Source: Sulfurovum sp. (lineage in GTDB: Bacteria; Campylobacterota; Campylobacteria; Campylobacterales; Sulfurovaceae). Taken from it: 11,504 bases of DNA. The translations under genes were made by a program, and so were the position numbers. The DNA is taken from contig DYTG01000052.1 in NCBI GenBank assembly GCA_020726085.1, positions 1 through 11,504 of the forward strand, read 5' to 3'. How positions within the stretch are numbered: position 1 is the stretch's first letter; each line of letters opens with the position of its first letter. Under the pieces are notes generated by a model. The model made no database searches. It saw only the letters and a program-made list of their open reading frames with translations, and had not been told where the DNA came from. Of this stretch, positions 1 through 6,978 are shown piece after piece.

Positions 1-1
1 A

Positions 2-1417
2 GAACTACTTTTATCCAAAGAGCGTCCTATTGTGTTGCTCCAAAAACTTAACACTCAGCACTTAACACTTAGCACTCTTGTTGCTCCCGATGTCGATACA
101 ATAGGAATATTTCTCCCCTACACCCCTTTGCATCTGCTTTTACTCAAAGCCCTCAATCGCCCCATCGTAGCTACCAATGCCAATGTGAGCGATGAGCCAC
201 TCGCACGCAACTTTGAAGAGGTAATGAGACTCGCTCATGTGTGGGATTACTGCCTCGACCACGATAGAGAGATTGTCAATGGTTGCGATGATAGTGTGGT
301 CATGATTGTTCAAGATAGCGTTTTGTTTGTGCGTCGTACTAGAGGCTATGCACCCCAAGCCATTACGTTGCCCTTTAGGCTTAGCCAAAAGGTTTTGGCA
401 TTGAGAGCTAATCAAAAATCAACCATCAGTATCGTCTTTGAAAACAAAGCAATCCTCTCGTCTCATACAGGGGATTTGCATACGATTGATTCTATCGCCT
501 ACTACCGCCAACACATCGAGCATTTACGCCAAATCTATAATTTTCAAGAGGATATAGTCGTACACGACAAACACCCCCTCTACGAATCGACCCAATACGC
601 CCAAACACTTAGCACTATCCAACACCATGTCGCCCATATTCAAGCGGTGCGTTTGGAACACGGCATAAGAGACAAGGTTTTGGGTATCGCTTTTGATGGT
701 ACGAGATACGGGGATGATGGCAATATGTGGGGAGGGGAGTTTATCGTTTGTGATGATAATAGTTATGAAAGGGTCGCTCATTTGGACTATTTTAAGCTCT
801 TAGGAGGCGGCAAAGCGATCAAAGAACCACACAGAGTAGCCCTTTCACTGCTCTTTGAGTGCTATGGGGCAAAGGTGCTTGATACGGATAATCCCACGAC
901 TCATGCCTTTTCCTCTCCAGAACTACGACTCTACTACCGTATGTGGTACAAGGGTTTAAATGCTCCGCTCACCTCCTCTATCGGTCGTCTCTTTGATGGA
1001 GTAGCCTCTCTAAGCGGTATCGTTCAAACCCTTAGTTGTGAGGGGCAAAGCGGGGCGATGATGGAGTGCTATTATGACCCCACTATTCAATCGTGCTATT
1101 TGTGGAATCTTAATAATGGAAAAATCGATATCAAGCCAATGATGAAGATGATGCTTGTCCAATCCGATGCTAGAGTGATGATTTTAAAATTTTTTAATAC
1201 ACTGGTGAATATTGTGGAACAAATTGCTATGTGCTATCCCTACTCTGTCATTTTGGGAAGTGGTGTCTTTCAAAATAGGGTTTTGATGGAGTTGTTGTTA
1301 CGCAAAATGGGCAAAAGAGTCTCACTTCCCCAAAAAAACTACCCCCCAATGACGGCGCTATCGCACTGGGACAAATCATGCAAGGATATAGGGTATGAAC
1401 TGCATTGTATTACCTAA
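2..1417 (+). CDS. hypF: Carbamoyltransferase HypF, C-terminal two-thirds (5' end outside window; apparent frameshift near 3' end)
   Basis: HypF makes the CN ligands of the [NiFe]-hydrogenase active site: it carbamoylates HypE from carbamoyl phosphate and ATP. The frame is open to the left edge, so the N-terminal acylphosphatase and zinc-finger parts are missing. What remains starts inside the YrdC-like domain (RPIVLL, DTIGIFLPYTPLH, TNANVSDEPL, RRTRGYAP at about 332-355). It then enters the Kae1-like carbamoyltransferase domain, with the metal-binding HHVAH at about 623-637, then FDGTRYGDDG, GGGKAIKEPHR, SSIGRLFDGV and LGSGVFQNR. As read, the last 26 codons do not look like HypF (NYPPMTALSHW...). 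The -1 frame from 1339 reads LPPNDGAIALGQIMQGYRV, the expected family ending, and stops at TGA 1396-1398, overlapping the rsmE ATG by four bases. The true gene end is therefore probably 1398. Identity is very sure; the frameshift's origin (sequencing error, mutation or programmed) is not. Confidence 0.94.
   Translation, partial: ELLLSKERPIVLLQKLNTQHLTLSTLVAPDVDTIGIFLPYTPLHLLLLKALNRPIVATNANVSDEPLARNFEEVMRLAHVWDYCLDHDREIVNGCDDSVVMIVQDSVLFVRRTRGYAPQAITLPFRLSQKVLALRANQKSTISIVFENKAILSSHTGDLHTIDSIAYYRQHIEHLRQIYNFQEDIVVHDKHPLYESTQYAQTLSTIQHHVAHIQAVRLEHGIRDKVLGIAFDGTRYGDDGNMWGGEFIVCDDNSYERVAHLDYFKLLGGGKAIKEPHRVALSLLFECYGAKVLDTDNPTTHAFSSPELRLYYRMWYKGLNAPLTSSIGRLFDGVASLSGIVQTLSCEGQSGAMMECYYDPTIQSCYLWNLNNGKIDIKPMMKMMLVQSDARVMILKFFNTLVNIVEQIAMCYPYSVILGSGVFQNRVLMELLLRKMGKRVSLPQKNYPPMTALSHWDKSCKDIGYELHCIT
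46..76 (+). repeat. Degenerate heptanucleotide tandem repeat (ACTTARC) inside hypF
   Basis: Four successive 7-mers, ACTTAAC, ACTCAGC, ACTTAAC and ACTTAGC, followed by ACT, give a 31-bp tract, equally readable as two 14-bp units differing at one base. It lies in a variable loop between RPIVLL and the conserved VAPDVDTIG and encodes roughly LNTQHLTLSTL, so it is tolerated in coding sequence. A related stretch, ACACTTAGCACT, recurs near 605-616 in the same gene. Confidence 0.7.
1332..1339 (+). other. Frameshift site in hypF: A7 run forming A_AAA_AAC slippery heptamer
   Basis: Seven A (1332-1338) followed by C. In the incoming hypF frame the codons are CAA AAA AAC, so bases 1333-1339 form an X_XXY_YYZ heptamer. 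A one-base backward slip, or one extra A in the true sequence, gives the next codon CTA at 1339 and restores the family C-terminus. The shift itself is seen directly. Programmed slippage is only one explanation; a homopolymer miscall is the simpler one. Confidence 0.8.
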
Positions 1418-2105
1418 AAATGCCACAAGCATTAGCAACAAAGCACAAATAAAGCATATCAAAGAGGTACTCAACTCCAAAGTAGGGGATAGTCTGACCA
1501 TTGGTGAGATGGATGGTAATATCGGCAAGGCTATTATCAGCGAAATTAATGAAAATGCCGTACTTCTTAGAGATATTATCCTAGATATTGAGCCACCCCT
1601 CAAACTTGATTTGACCGTTATTCTTGCTTTGCCTCGTCCAAAAGTGCTGCGTCGATTGATTATGGATATGACCTCTCTTGGCGTCAATAGAGTCATTATC
1701 GTCAATAGTTACCGCACCCAAAAAAGCTATTGGCAAAGCCCACTACTAGAACAAATCGATGAGTTTGTTTTTGAGGGCTTACAACAAGCCATCGATACCG
1801 TGCCACTAGAAGTTGAGCTTAAAAAACGCTTTAAACCCTTTGTTGAAGATGAGTTTCCTGCTTTGTTAAAAGAGCAAGGCAATGCAGTGATTGCTCATCC
1901 CTATGCTTCACAATCCTGGAAAAGCTATCTTGACACAGAGACAACTGTGCCAAAAATCCTCTGTATCGGGGCAGAAGGGGGCTGGATAGAGTACGAAGTA
2001 GATTTACTCTGTAAGCAAGGCTGCATCGCCGTGAGTTTAGGGCAAAGAATCCTACGAACCGAAACGGTGGTAAATGTGTTGATTGGTGAGTGGTTAAGGG
2101 GGTGA
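1395..2105 (+). CDS. rsmE: 16S rRNA (uracil(1498)-N3)-methyltransferase RsmE
   Basis: Cytoplasmic SPOUT-class methyltransferase that uses S-adenosylmethionine to methylate N3 of U1498 in helix 44 of 16S rRNA. The 236-aa length is normal for Campylobacterota RsmE. The N-terminal 70 or so residues form the PUA-like RNA-binding part. The C-terminal knot carries LALPRPKVLRRLIMDMTSLGV, then the cofactor-loop motif IGAEGGWIEYEVDLL (family IGPEGGFS-type, with A for P) and the SLGQRILRTETVV segment. The ATG at 1395 is chosen because AAGGA at 1382-1386 lies 8 nt upstream and because it overlaps the restored hypF stop as ATGA, implying translational coupling. The function is unrelated to hydrogenase maturation, so the pairing with hypF is probably just genome compaction. 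Confidence 0.96.
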   Translation: MNCIVLPKNATSISNKAQIKHIKEVLNSKVGDSLTIGEMDGNIGKAIISEINENAVLLRDIILDIEPPLKLDLTVILALPRPKVLRRLIMDMTSLGVNRVIIVNSYRTQKSYWQSPLLEQIDEFVFEGLQQAIDTVPLEVELKKRFKPFVEDEFPALLKEQGNAVIAHPYASQSWKSYLDTETTVPKILCIGAEGGWIEYEVDLLCKQGCIAVSLGQRILRTETVVNVLIGEWLRG

Positions 2106-2207
2106 CTTTGTGGGTCTAAAGTGGTGCTTGCGTTTCTCAATAAAACTACATGACAAAACCAACCATTAGCCTAAAAAAATACAATACTTTCTTGTTATCA
2201 AGCTGTG

Positions 2208-2252
2208 TTTGAGAGCGAGAAAGATTGAGGTTGGGTTAGAATTGCTCTCAAA
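2208..2252. repeat. 9-bp perfect inverted repeat with 27-nt spacer in the rsmE-truD gap
   Basis: TTTGAGAGC (2208-2216) and GCTCTCAAA (2244-2252) are exact reverse complements. No T tract follows directly on either strand, so this is not a typical intrinsic terminator. It lies 36 bp upstream of the truD -10 box and could be a regulatory RNA fold, an upstream operator pair, or a relic repeat. The rest of 2106-2287 shows no gene that can be supported. Confidence 0.5.
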
Positions 2253-2280
2253 TGCTCTATTGGGGATAAATAGTAGCTCC

Positions 2281-2293
2281 TTTTTGCTATAAT
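2281..2293 (+). promoter_or_regulatory. Promoter of truD (extended T-rich GC-TATAAT -10)
   Basis: TTTTTGC followed by a consensus TATAAT at 2288-2293. No convincing -35 is needed for the Campylobacterota housekeeping sigma factor, which relies on an AT-rich upstream region. Transcription should begin near 2300, giving a short leader with AAAGG at 2304-2308 before the ATG at 2314. The box overlaps the TTG at 2293, which argues against that longer start. Confidence 0.75.
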
Positions 2294-2313
2294 TGTATCA
2301 AAAAAAGGTTTCC

Positions 2314-3390
2314 ATGCAACAAGAAACAAACAATTGGCTCTATCCTTTGAATGTCCAAAATGATTTTCACTTCAACTCCAGTGCAAGAGATTTTACAGTT
2401 GAAGAGATTGCACTCTACGACTTTAGCGGTGAGGGGGAGCATCTCATTCTCAAAATTCGCAAAAAAGATATGACGACATGGGAGATGCTTGATGTTTTGG
2501 CATCGCATTTGGGTATCAAAAAGCGTGATATTGGCTATGCGGGACTCAAAGATAAAAACGCTATGACGATTCAGCACCTCTCTATTTTAAAAAAACACCA
2601 AGAGCAACTTGAAAGCTTCGAGCATCCTCAAATCAAAGTACTCCAAACCTTTGTACACAACAATAAAATCCGCTTAGGACACCTCAAAGGAAACCGTTTT
2701 CATATTCGTCTTAAAAAAGTATTGGGGGTGCAAAAAGACAAAATAGAATCAAGCCTTAAGTGGATTGCAACCTTTGGTGTACCCAATTACTTTGGCGTTC
2801 AACGCTTTGGCAACAGCGGACAAAACTGGGAAGATGGCAAAGCGATACTGGAGGGAAAACTCAAAATTCGTGACAAGACTAAGCGAGAGTTTTTGATAAA
2901 TGCCTATCAAAGCTATCTTTTTAACTATTGGCTTTCCAAACGCATTGAGCTTTCGCTTTTGCTTGAAAAGTTTACGCAAGAGGAGGTGGAACAAATTATG
3001 AATCTTGAAAAAGGCTCTTTGGAACATACCAAAAAACAGCCCCACTTTTTCAAACTTTTGAGGGGTGAATTGATGATGCATTATCCCCATGGCAGACTCT
3101 TTGAGTTTGAGGATTTGGAAAATGAAGCCAAACGTTTTATGGATCGTGACATAGCCCCCACGGGATTGCTAAGCGGTGAAAAGTCCAATCGAAGCACAGG
3201 GTTGGCAAAAGAGTTTGAGGCTTCTTACGACCATGCGTTGCAAACCCAAGGGGGACGACGCTACGCATGGATTTTTGTCGATGAAATTGAGGGAAAACAT
3301 ATCGAGGAGAAGGCACACTATGAGCTTAGTTTTGTACTGCCCAAAGGAAGCTATGCCACTAATGTGTTGGATGTGCTTAGAGGGAAATAA
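2314..3390 (+). CDS. truD: tRNA pseudouridine(13) synthase TruD
   Basis: Converts U13 in the D-arm of tRNA(Glu) to pseudouridine in the cytoplasm, without cofactor. The product is 358 aa, family-typical. The catalytic aspartate is D80 in GYAGLKDKNAMTIQ (residues 74-87), the same number as in E. coli TruD. The second signature NYFGVQRFG is at 158-166, and the C-terminal FVLPKGSYATNVLDVLRG closes the fold. The start is placed at ATG 2314 rather than the in-frame TTG at 2293, because the TTG overlaps the TATAAT box and because AAAGG lies 5 nt before 2314. It appears to be monocistronic from its own promoter. It converges on the PAS gene with about 70 bp between the two stops and no obvious intrinsic terminator there. 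Confidence 0.96.
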   Translation: MQQETNNWLYPLNVQNDFHFNSSARDFTVEEIALYDFSGEGEHLILKIRKKDMTTWEMLDVLASHLGIKKRDIGYAGLKDKNAMTIQHLSILKKHQEQLESFEHPQIKVLQTFVHNNKIRLGHLKGNRFHIRLKKVLGVQKDKIESSLKWIATFGVPNYFGVQRFGNSGQNWEDGKAILEGKLKIRDKTKREFLINAYQSYLFNYWLSKRIELSLLLEKFTQEEVEQIMNLEKGSLEHTKKQPHFFKLLRGELMMHYPHGRLFEFEDLENEAKRFMDRDIAPTGLLSGEKSNRSTGLAKEFEASYDHALQTQGGRRYAWIFVDEIEGKHIEEKAHYELSFVLPKGSYATNVLDVLRGK

Positions 3391-3459
3391 TCAAGAGCCA
3401 TGAAAAGTATCTTTTGTCACAACAAAGGGTCATTGGAGTAGATTTTGGCAATGGCGGAT

Positions 3460-4023
3460 TTAGAGGGGTCTTTGTAGAAGAGTGTTGATGCGATTGTTGA
3501 GCTGACGGTCAAGATGTTTGGAGGCGATATAATCAGAGCCAAAAATGAGTTCTTTTCCGTAAGGGTAGGGCATTTTTTCTCGTTGCTCTTTGGGCAACAA
3601 GAGATACTCTTTGTGAATCTGCTCTATTTTGGCTCGATAGGGTACTTTTCGACTTGCTACATAACCAATAACATTTTTGGTTTCATCAAATTTGGGTTGT
3701 ACCCATACGATTGCCCAGTAGTAACGTCCATCTTTAGTCATATTTTTAAGGTATCCTCGCCAAATTCTATTGGCCTTGATAATCTTCCACATATTTTCAA
3801 AGAGGGCTGATGGCATATCGGGGTGACGATTGATGGAGTGGGGCATACCTATAAGCTCTTTTTTACTGTATCCTGAAAATTCCAAAAAATGCTTATTAGC
3901 ATAGGTGATAATACCCTCAAGATTGGTTTCGGTAATCATAATACCCCCATCAAAAACAACTTCTATATTGATGGGAGAAGCTTTGAGCATCTTGTGTTGC
4001 GTGATAGTATTGACAAGAGTCAC
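3460..4023 (-). CDS. PAS-domain redox/energy-taxis sensor, Aer/CetB-like
   Basis: A 187-aa soluble protein with a single PAS domain at about residues 28-135. It shows ITETNLEGIITYANKHFLEFSGYSKKELIG, then RHPDMP, then the IWRGYLKNMTKDGRYYW segment with the tryptophan typical of FAD-binding Aer/CetB PAS domains. There is no HAMP, methyl-accepting, kinase or GGDEF domain, so like Campylobacter CetB it would need a partner protein. The start is uncertain: GTG 4023, 11 bp after the pckA stop, gives the longest reading, and ATG 3990 would shorten it by 11 residues. Neither has a clear Shine-Dalgarno, so translation may depend on coupling to pckA. Dropping one base in the G4 run at 3465-3468 would extend the protein by 13 net residues with a normal-looking tail ending at 3417, so the C-terminus may be frameshifted. 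FAD binding and a taxis role are inferred. Confidence 0.87.
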   Translation of the reverse strand: MTLVNTITQHKMLKASPINIEVVFDGGIMITETNLEGIITYANKHFLEFSGYSKKELIGMPHSINRHPDMPSALFENMWKIIKANRIWRGYLKNMTKDGRYYWAIVWVQPKFDETKNVIGYVASRKVPYRAKIEQIHKEYLLLPKEQREKMPYPYGKELIFGSDYIASKHLDRQLNNRINTLLQRPL

Positions 4024-4034
4024 GTCAAGATACT

Positions 4035-5627
4035 TTAGGTAATGATAGGCCCAGCACTGTAAAGGTCAAATTCACTTCCTGTGTCTTGGTAACGTTTGAA
4101 GTTCTCTTGGAACATTTTGGCTAACTCTTTGAGTGTTTTATCATACTCCTCTTTAACATCCCATGTATTTCTAGGGTTTAAAATATTGTAGTCTTTGACA
4201 CCTTTGAGTGATTTTGGGATAGCTAGATTGAAAACATCAAGCGTTTCAAACTCAGAGTTGTTAATCGAACCTCTCAAGATTCCCTCGATACACGCACGGG
4301 TATCTTTGATGCTCATACGCTTTCCTATTCCGTATTTTCCGCCCGTCCAGCCTGTATTAACCAGATAAACATTGACACGATGCTCATCAATCTTGTCGCC
4401 CAATAGTTTAGCATAGACTGTTGGATGCAATGGCAAAAATGCCTCCCCAAAACAAGCACTAAAGGTTGCTATAGGTTCAGTAATGCCTCTTTCGGTTCCT
4501 GCAACTTTTGCTGTATAGCCACTGAGGAAGTAGTACATCGCTTGTTGTTTGGTGAGTTTGCTTACGGGAGGCAACACTCCAAAGGCATCAGCCGTAAGGA
4601 AGATGATGTTTTGAGGATGTCCTGCTTGAAGCCCTTTTTGAAAATTTTTGATATGCTCAATAGGATAAGATACTCGTGTATTTTCAGTCTTGCTGTTGTC
4701 GGTATAATCAACGTTTCCAACGGCATCAATAACAACATTTTCAAGCAGTGCATTTTTTTTGATAGCTCCAAAGATTTCAGGCTCACTTGCTTCATCAAGC
4801 TCAATGACTTTGGCGTAACATCCACCTTCAAAGTTAAATACACCCTCTTCGTCCCATCCGTGTTCATCGTCTCCAATCAAGGCTCTATTGGGATCGGTTG
4901 ATAGGGTTGTTTTACCCGTACCGCTTAGACCAAAAAAGAGACACACATCACCCTCTTTGCCAACATTAGCTGAACAGTGCATGGGCAGTCGTCCCTCAAG
5001 CGGTAGCCAGTAGTTCATCATCGAAAAGATACCTTTTTTCATCTCTCCACCATACCAAGTTCCGCCAATGATTGAGGTGTTGTTCTCTATATCAAAAACC
5101 ACAAAAACATCTGAATGGAGTCCATGATTTTTGTAGTTTTTATTGGTGGCTTTGCAGGCATTATAGACCGTAAAATCTGGCTCAAAATCCAATAACTCCT
5201 CTTTGCTAGGACGGAGAAACATATTCTTAACAAAGTGTGCTTGCCATGCTATTTCAGAGATAAATCGTATCTTGCGACGACTATTGGGGCTTGAACCGCA
5301 AAAAGCATCAACAATATAGATATCTTTATTAGAAAGTTGCTCAATACTAAGAGCTAAAAGTTCATCGTAAATCTCTTTGTCAATCAATCGATTAACATCC
5401 CCTAAGGCAAGGTGCTTTCGTGCAGTTGGTTGATCAACAAAATATTTATCTTTGGGACTTCGACCTGTGAAGATACCTGTGTCACATATTGCAGCACCCG
5501 AAGTAGAGAGTTGGCACTCTCTTTTGTTTATCTCATGGGCTTGTAACACACTGTAGTTAAGATTGTAATAGACTTCTCCAATATTTTTAAGTCCTAGCTT
5601 ATTAAGACCCTTAGGTATTCTTTTCAT
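4035..5627 (-). CDS. pckA: Phosphoenolpyruvate carboxykinase (ATP)
   Basis: Interconverts oxaloacetate + ATP and PEP + CO2 + ADP, the entry step of gluconeogenesis. It is 530 aa, normal for the ATP-dependent class. Visible motifs in order are the substrate-binding TGRSPKDK (54-61), GGTWYGGEMKKG (188-199), PMHCSANVG with the metal/substrate histidine (215-223), the kinase-1a P-loop GLSGTGKTT (233-241), and kinase-2 IGDDEHGWD (251-259). The ATP class is preferred over the GTP class because of this P-loop and the TGRSPKDK element. It starts 14 bp after the oadB stop with only a weak AAGAAG ribosome site, so it should be co-transcribed and partly coupled. Being next to oxaloacetate decarboxylase places two oxaloacetate-consuming enzymes in one transcript. 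Confidence 0.98.
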   Translation of the reverse strand: MKRIPKGLNKLGLKNIGEVYYNLNYSVLQAHEINKRECQLSTSGAAICDTGIFTGRSPKDKYFVDQPTARKHLALGDVNRLIDKEIYDELLALSIEQLSNKDIYIVDAFCGSSPNSRRKIRFISEIAWQAHFVKNMFLRPSKEELLDFEPDFTVYNACKATNKNYKNHGLHSDVFVVFDIENNTSIIGGTWYGGEMKKGIFSMMNYWLPLEGRLPMHCSANVGKEGDVCLFFGLSGTGKTTLSTDPNRALIGDDEHGWDEEGVFNFEGGCYAKVIELDEASEPEIFGAIKKNALLENVVIDAVGNVDYTDNSKTENTRVSYPIEHIKNFQKGLQAGHPQNIIFLTADAFGVLPPVSKLTKQQAMYYFLSGYTAKVAGTERGITEPIATFSACFGEAFLPLHPTVYAKLLGDKIDEHRVNVYLVNTGWTGGKYGIGKRMSIKDTRACIEGILRGSINNSEFETLDVFNLAIPKSLKGVKDYNILNPRNTWDVKEEYDKTLKELAKMFQENFKRYQDTGSEFDLYSAGPIIT

Positions 5628-5641
5628 TGTAAACTTCTTTT

Positions 5642-6976
5642 TTAATTAAAAATAGATAGCAACACACCTGCTGCTACGGCCGAGCCGATAACTCCTGCCA
5701 CATTGGGTCCCATTGCGTGCATCAACAAGACATTGCCTGGTCTAGCTTCTGAGCCCACCTTACTTACTACCCGTGCCGCCATGGGTACAGCCGATACTCC
5801 CGCAGCACCAATTAAAGGATTGATGGGTTCTTTGGAGAGTTTGTTCATAATTTTTGCCATAATGACACCCGCAGCCGTTCCTGCTGCAAAAGCCACCAAA
5901 CCTATGACCATGATACCCAAAGTCTCAACAACCAAAAATTTATCTGATGCCAAAGTAGAGCCAACGCCCAAACCTAAGAAAATCGTAACAATATTGATAA
6001 GCGAATTTTGCATCTCATTGGAGAGTCTATCAACCACACCTGACTCTTTGGCAAAATTTCCCAACGCAAAAGCACCCATCAAAGGAGCAGCATCGGGCAA
6101 AAAGAGAGCCGTCATCATCACAACTACGATAGGGAAGAAGAGCTTCTCTAGTCGGTGTACTTTACGAGTTGTTTTCATGACAATTCTACGCTCTTCTACG
6201 GTAGTTAAAGCTTTCATAATAGGGGGCTGGATAACGGGTACCAACGCCATATAGGAGTAAGCCGCTACCGCAATCGCACCCAATAGTTCAGGAGCAAGAG
6301 CTGAAGCAATAAAGATAGAGGTTGGTCCATCTGCTCCTCCGATGATGCTAATAGCCGAACACTGTTTGAGGGTGAAATCAAAAATTCCTGTATATTCTGT
6401 GAGCATTGCAGCTCCTACAAGAGAGCCAAAGATACCAAATTGTGCTGCACCCCCCAATAGAGCGGTTTTGGGGTTAGAGAGCAGTGGTCCAAAATCGGTC
6501 ATAGCCCCTACTCCCATAAAGATAATCAATGGGAAAAACTCATTGGCAATACCCATATTGTAGATAATCCCTAGCATTCCATGATCCCCAGTCATATTAG
6601 CAATGGGAATATTGGCCAAAAGCCCTCCAAAAGCAATAGGTAAAAGCAAAAGCGGTTCAAATTGTTTGGCAATAGCTAGATAAAAGAGCAAAAAGACAAT
6701 CCCAAACATAATAATGCGTCCAAGACCTTGTGCGAAGTGGCTCATCTCTTTGCCATCACTTGTTTTGACCCCATCTTTGGGAGAGATGAGAGCTTTAAGT
6801 CCTGTAGTATAATAAAACGAAACAAGCATTTGAGGTATTGTTTTGGATACATATACCTCTTCTTCTGCTTTGGTGTCTAATGGAGTAGCATGATTATCTG
6901 TGTTAGAGGCGTAAATAGAACCTGTCGTTATCGCCAAGATAAAGAGCCAAGATAGTATCAATCGTTTGAGTCTCAT
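5642..6976 (-). CDS. oadB: Oxaloacetate decarboxylase, beta subunit (Na+ pump)
   Basis: Membrane subunit that decarboxylates carboxybiotin on OadA and couples this to Na+ export. It is 444 aa, longer than enteric OadB because of an N-terminal extension. Residues 1-23 look like a signal peptide (RLKR followed by a hydrophobic stretch ending IYA), then an exported segment to about residue 85 before the first conserved helix. Family signatures are intact: GVGAMTDFGPLLSNPK with the Na+-related aspartate D161, GGADGPT (213-219), SYMALVPVIQPP (241-252) and GNVLLMHAMGPNVAGVIGS (414-432). The rest is strongly hydrophobic with many helices. GGAG lies 5 nt before the ATG and overlaps the end of oadA, whose stop is 2 bp upstream, so translation is coupled. 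The related methylmalonyl-CoA or glutaconyl-CoA pumps use the same beta subunit, but the OadA neighbour settles the assignment. Confidence 0.97.
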   Translation of the reverse strand: MRLKRLILSWLFILAITTGSIYASNTDNHATPLDTKAEEEVYVSKTIPQMLVSFYYTTGLKALISPKDGVKTSDGKEMSHFAQGLGRIIMFGIVFLLFYLAIAKQFEPLLLLPIAFGGLLANIPIANMTGDHGMLGIIYNMGIANEFFPLIIFMGVGAMTDFGPLLSNPKTALLGGAAQFGIFGSLVGAAMLTEYTGIFDFTLKQCSAISIIGGADGPTSIFIASALAPELLGAIAVAAYSYMALVPVIQPPIMKALTTVEERRIVMKTTRKVHRLEKLFFPIVVVMMTALFLPDAAPLMGAFALGNFAKESGVVDRLSNEMQNSLINIVTIFLGLGVGSTLASDKFLVVETLGIMVIGLVAFAAGTAAGVIMAKIMNKLSKEPINPLIGAAGVSAVPMAARVVSKVGSEARPGNVLLMHAMGPNVAGVIGSAVAAGVLLSIFN

Positions 6977-6978
6977 GA

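Noticed and set aside
2293..2313. TTG at 2293 as the truD start
   Set aside because: The codon overlaps the TATAAT box and has no ribosome site; ATG 2314 has AAAGG at the right distance.
3391..3459. Terminator for truD or the PAS gene in the convergent gap
   Set aside because: Only a weak bulged stem (CTTTTGT/ACAAAG) without a T tract was found.
3425..3485. + strand reading IGVDFGNGGFRGVFVEE after truD, resembling a fragment of an actin- or sugar-phosphate-mutase-like protein
   Set aside because: It is only about 18 codons long, has no start or ribosome site, and is antisense to the PAS gene and its possible tail.
4425..4901. 158-codon + strand open frame opposite pckA
   Set aside because: It is antisense to conserved pckA motifs, has no ribosome site and no recognisable domain.
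5703..6254. 183-codon + strand open frame opposite oadB
   Set aside because: Composition is rich in Pro, Ala, Lys and Thr, as expected from the antisense of a hydrophobic membrane gene; no independent support.
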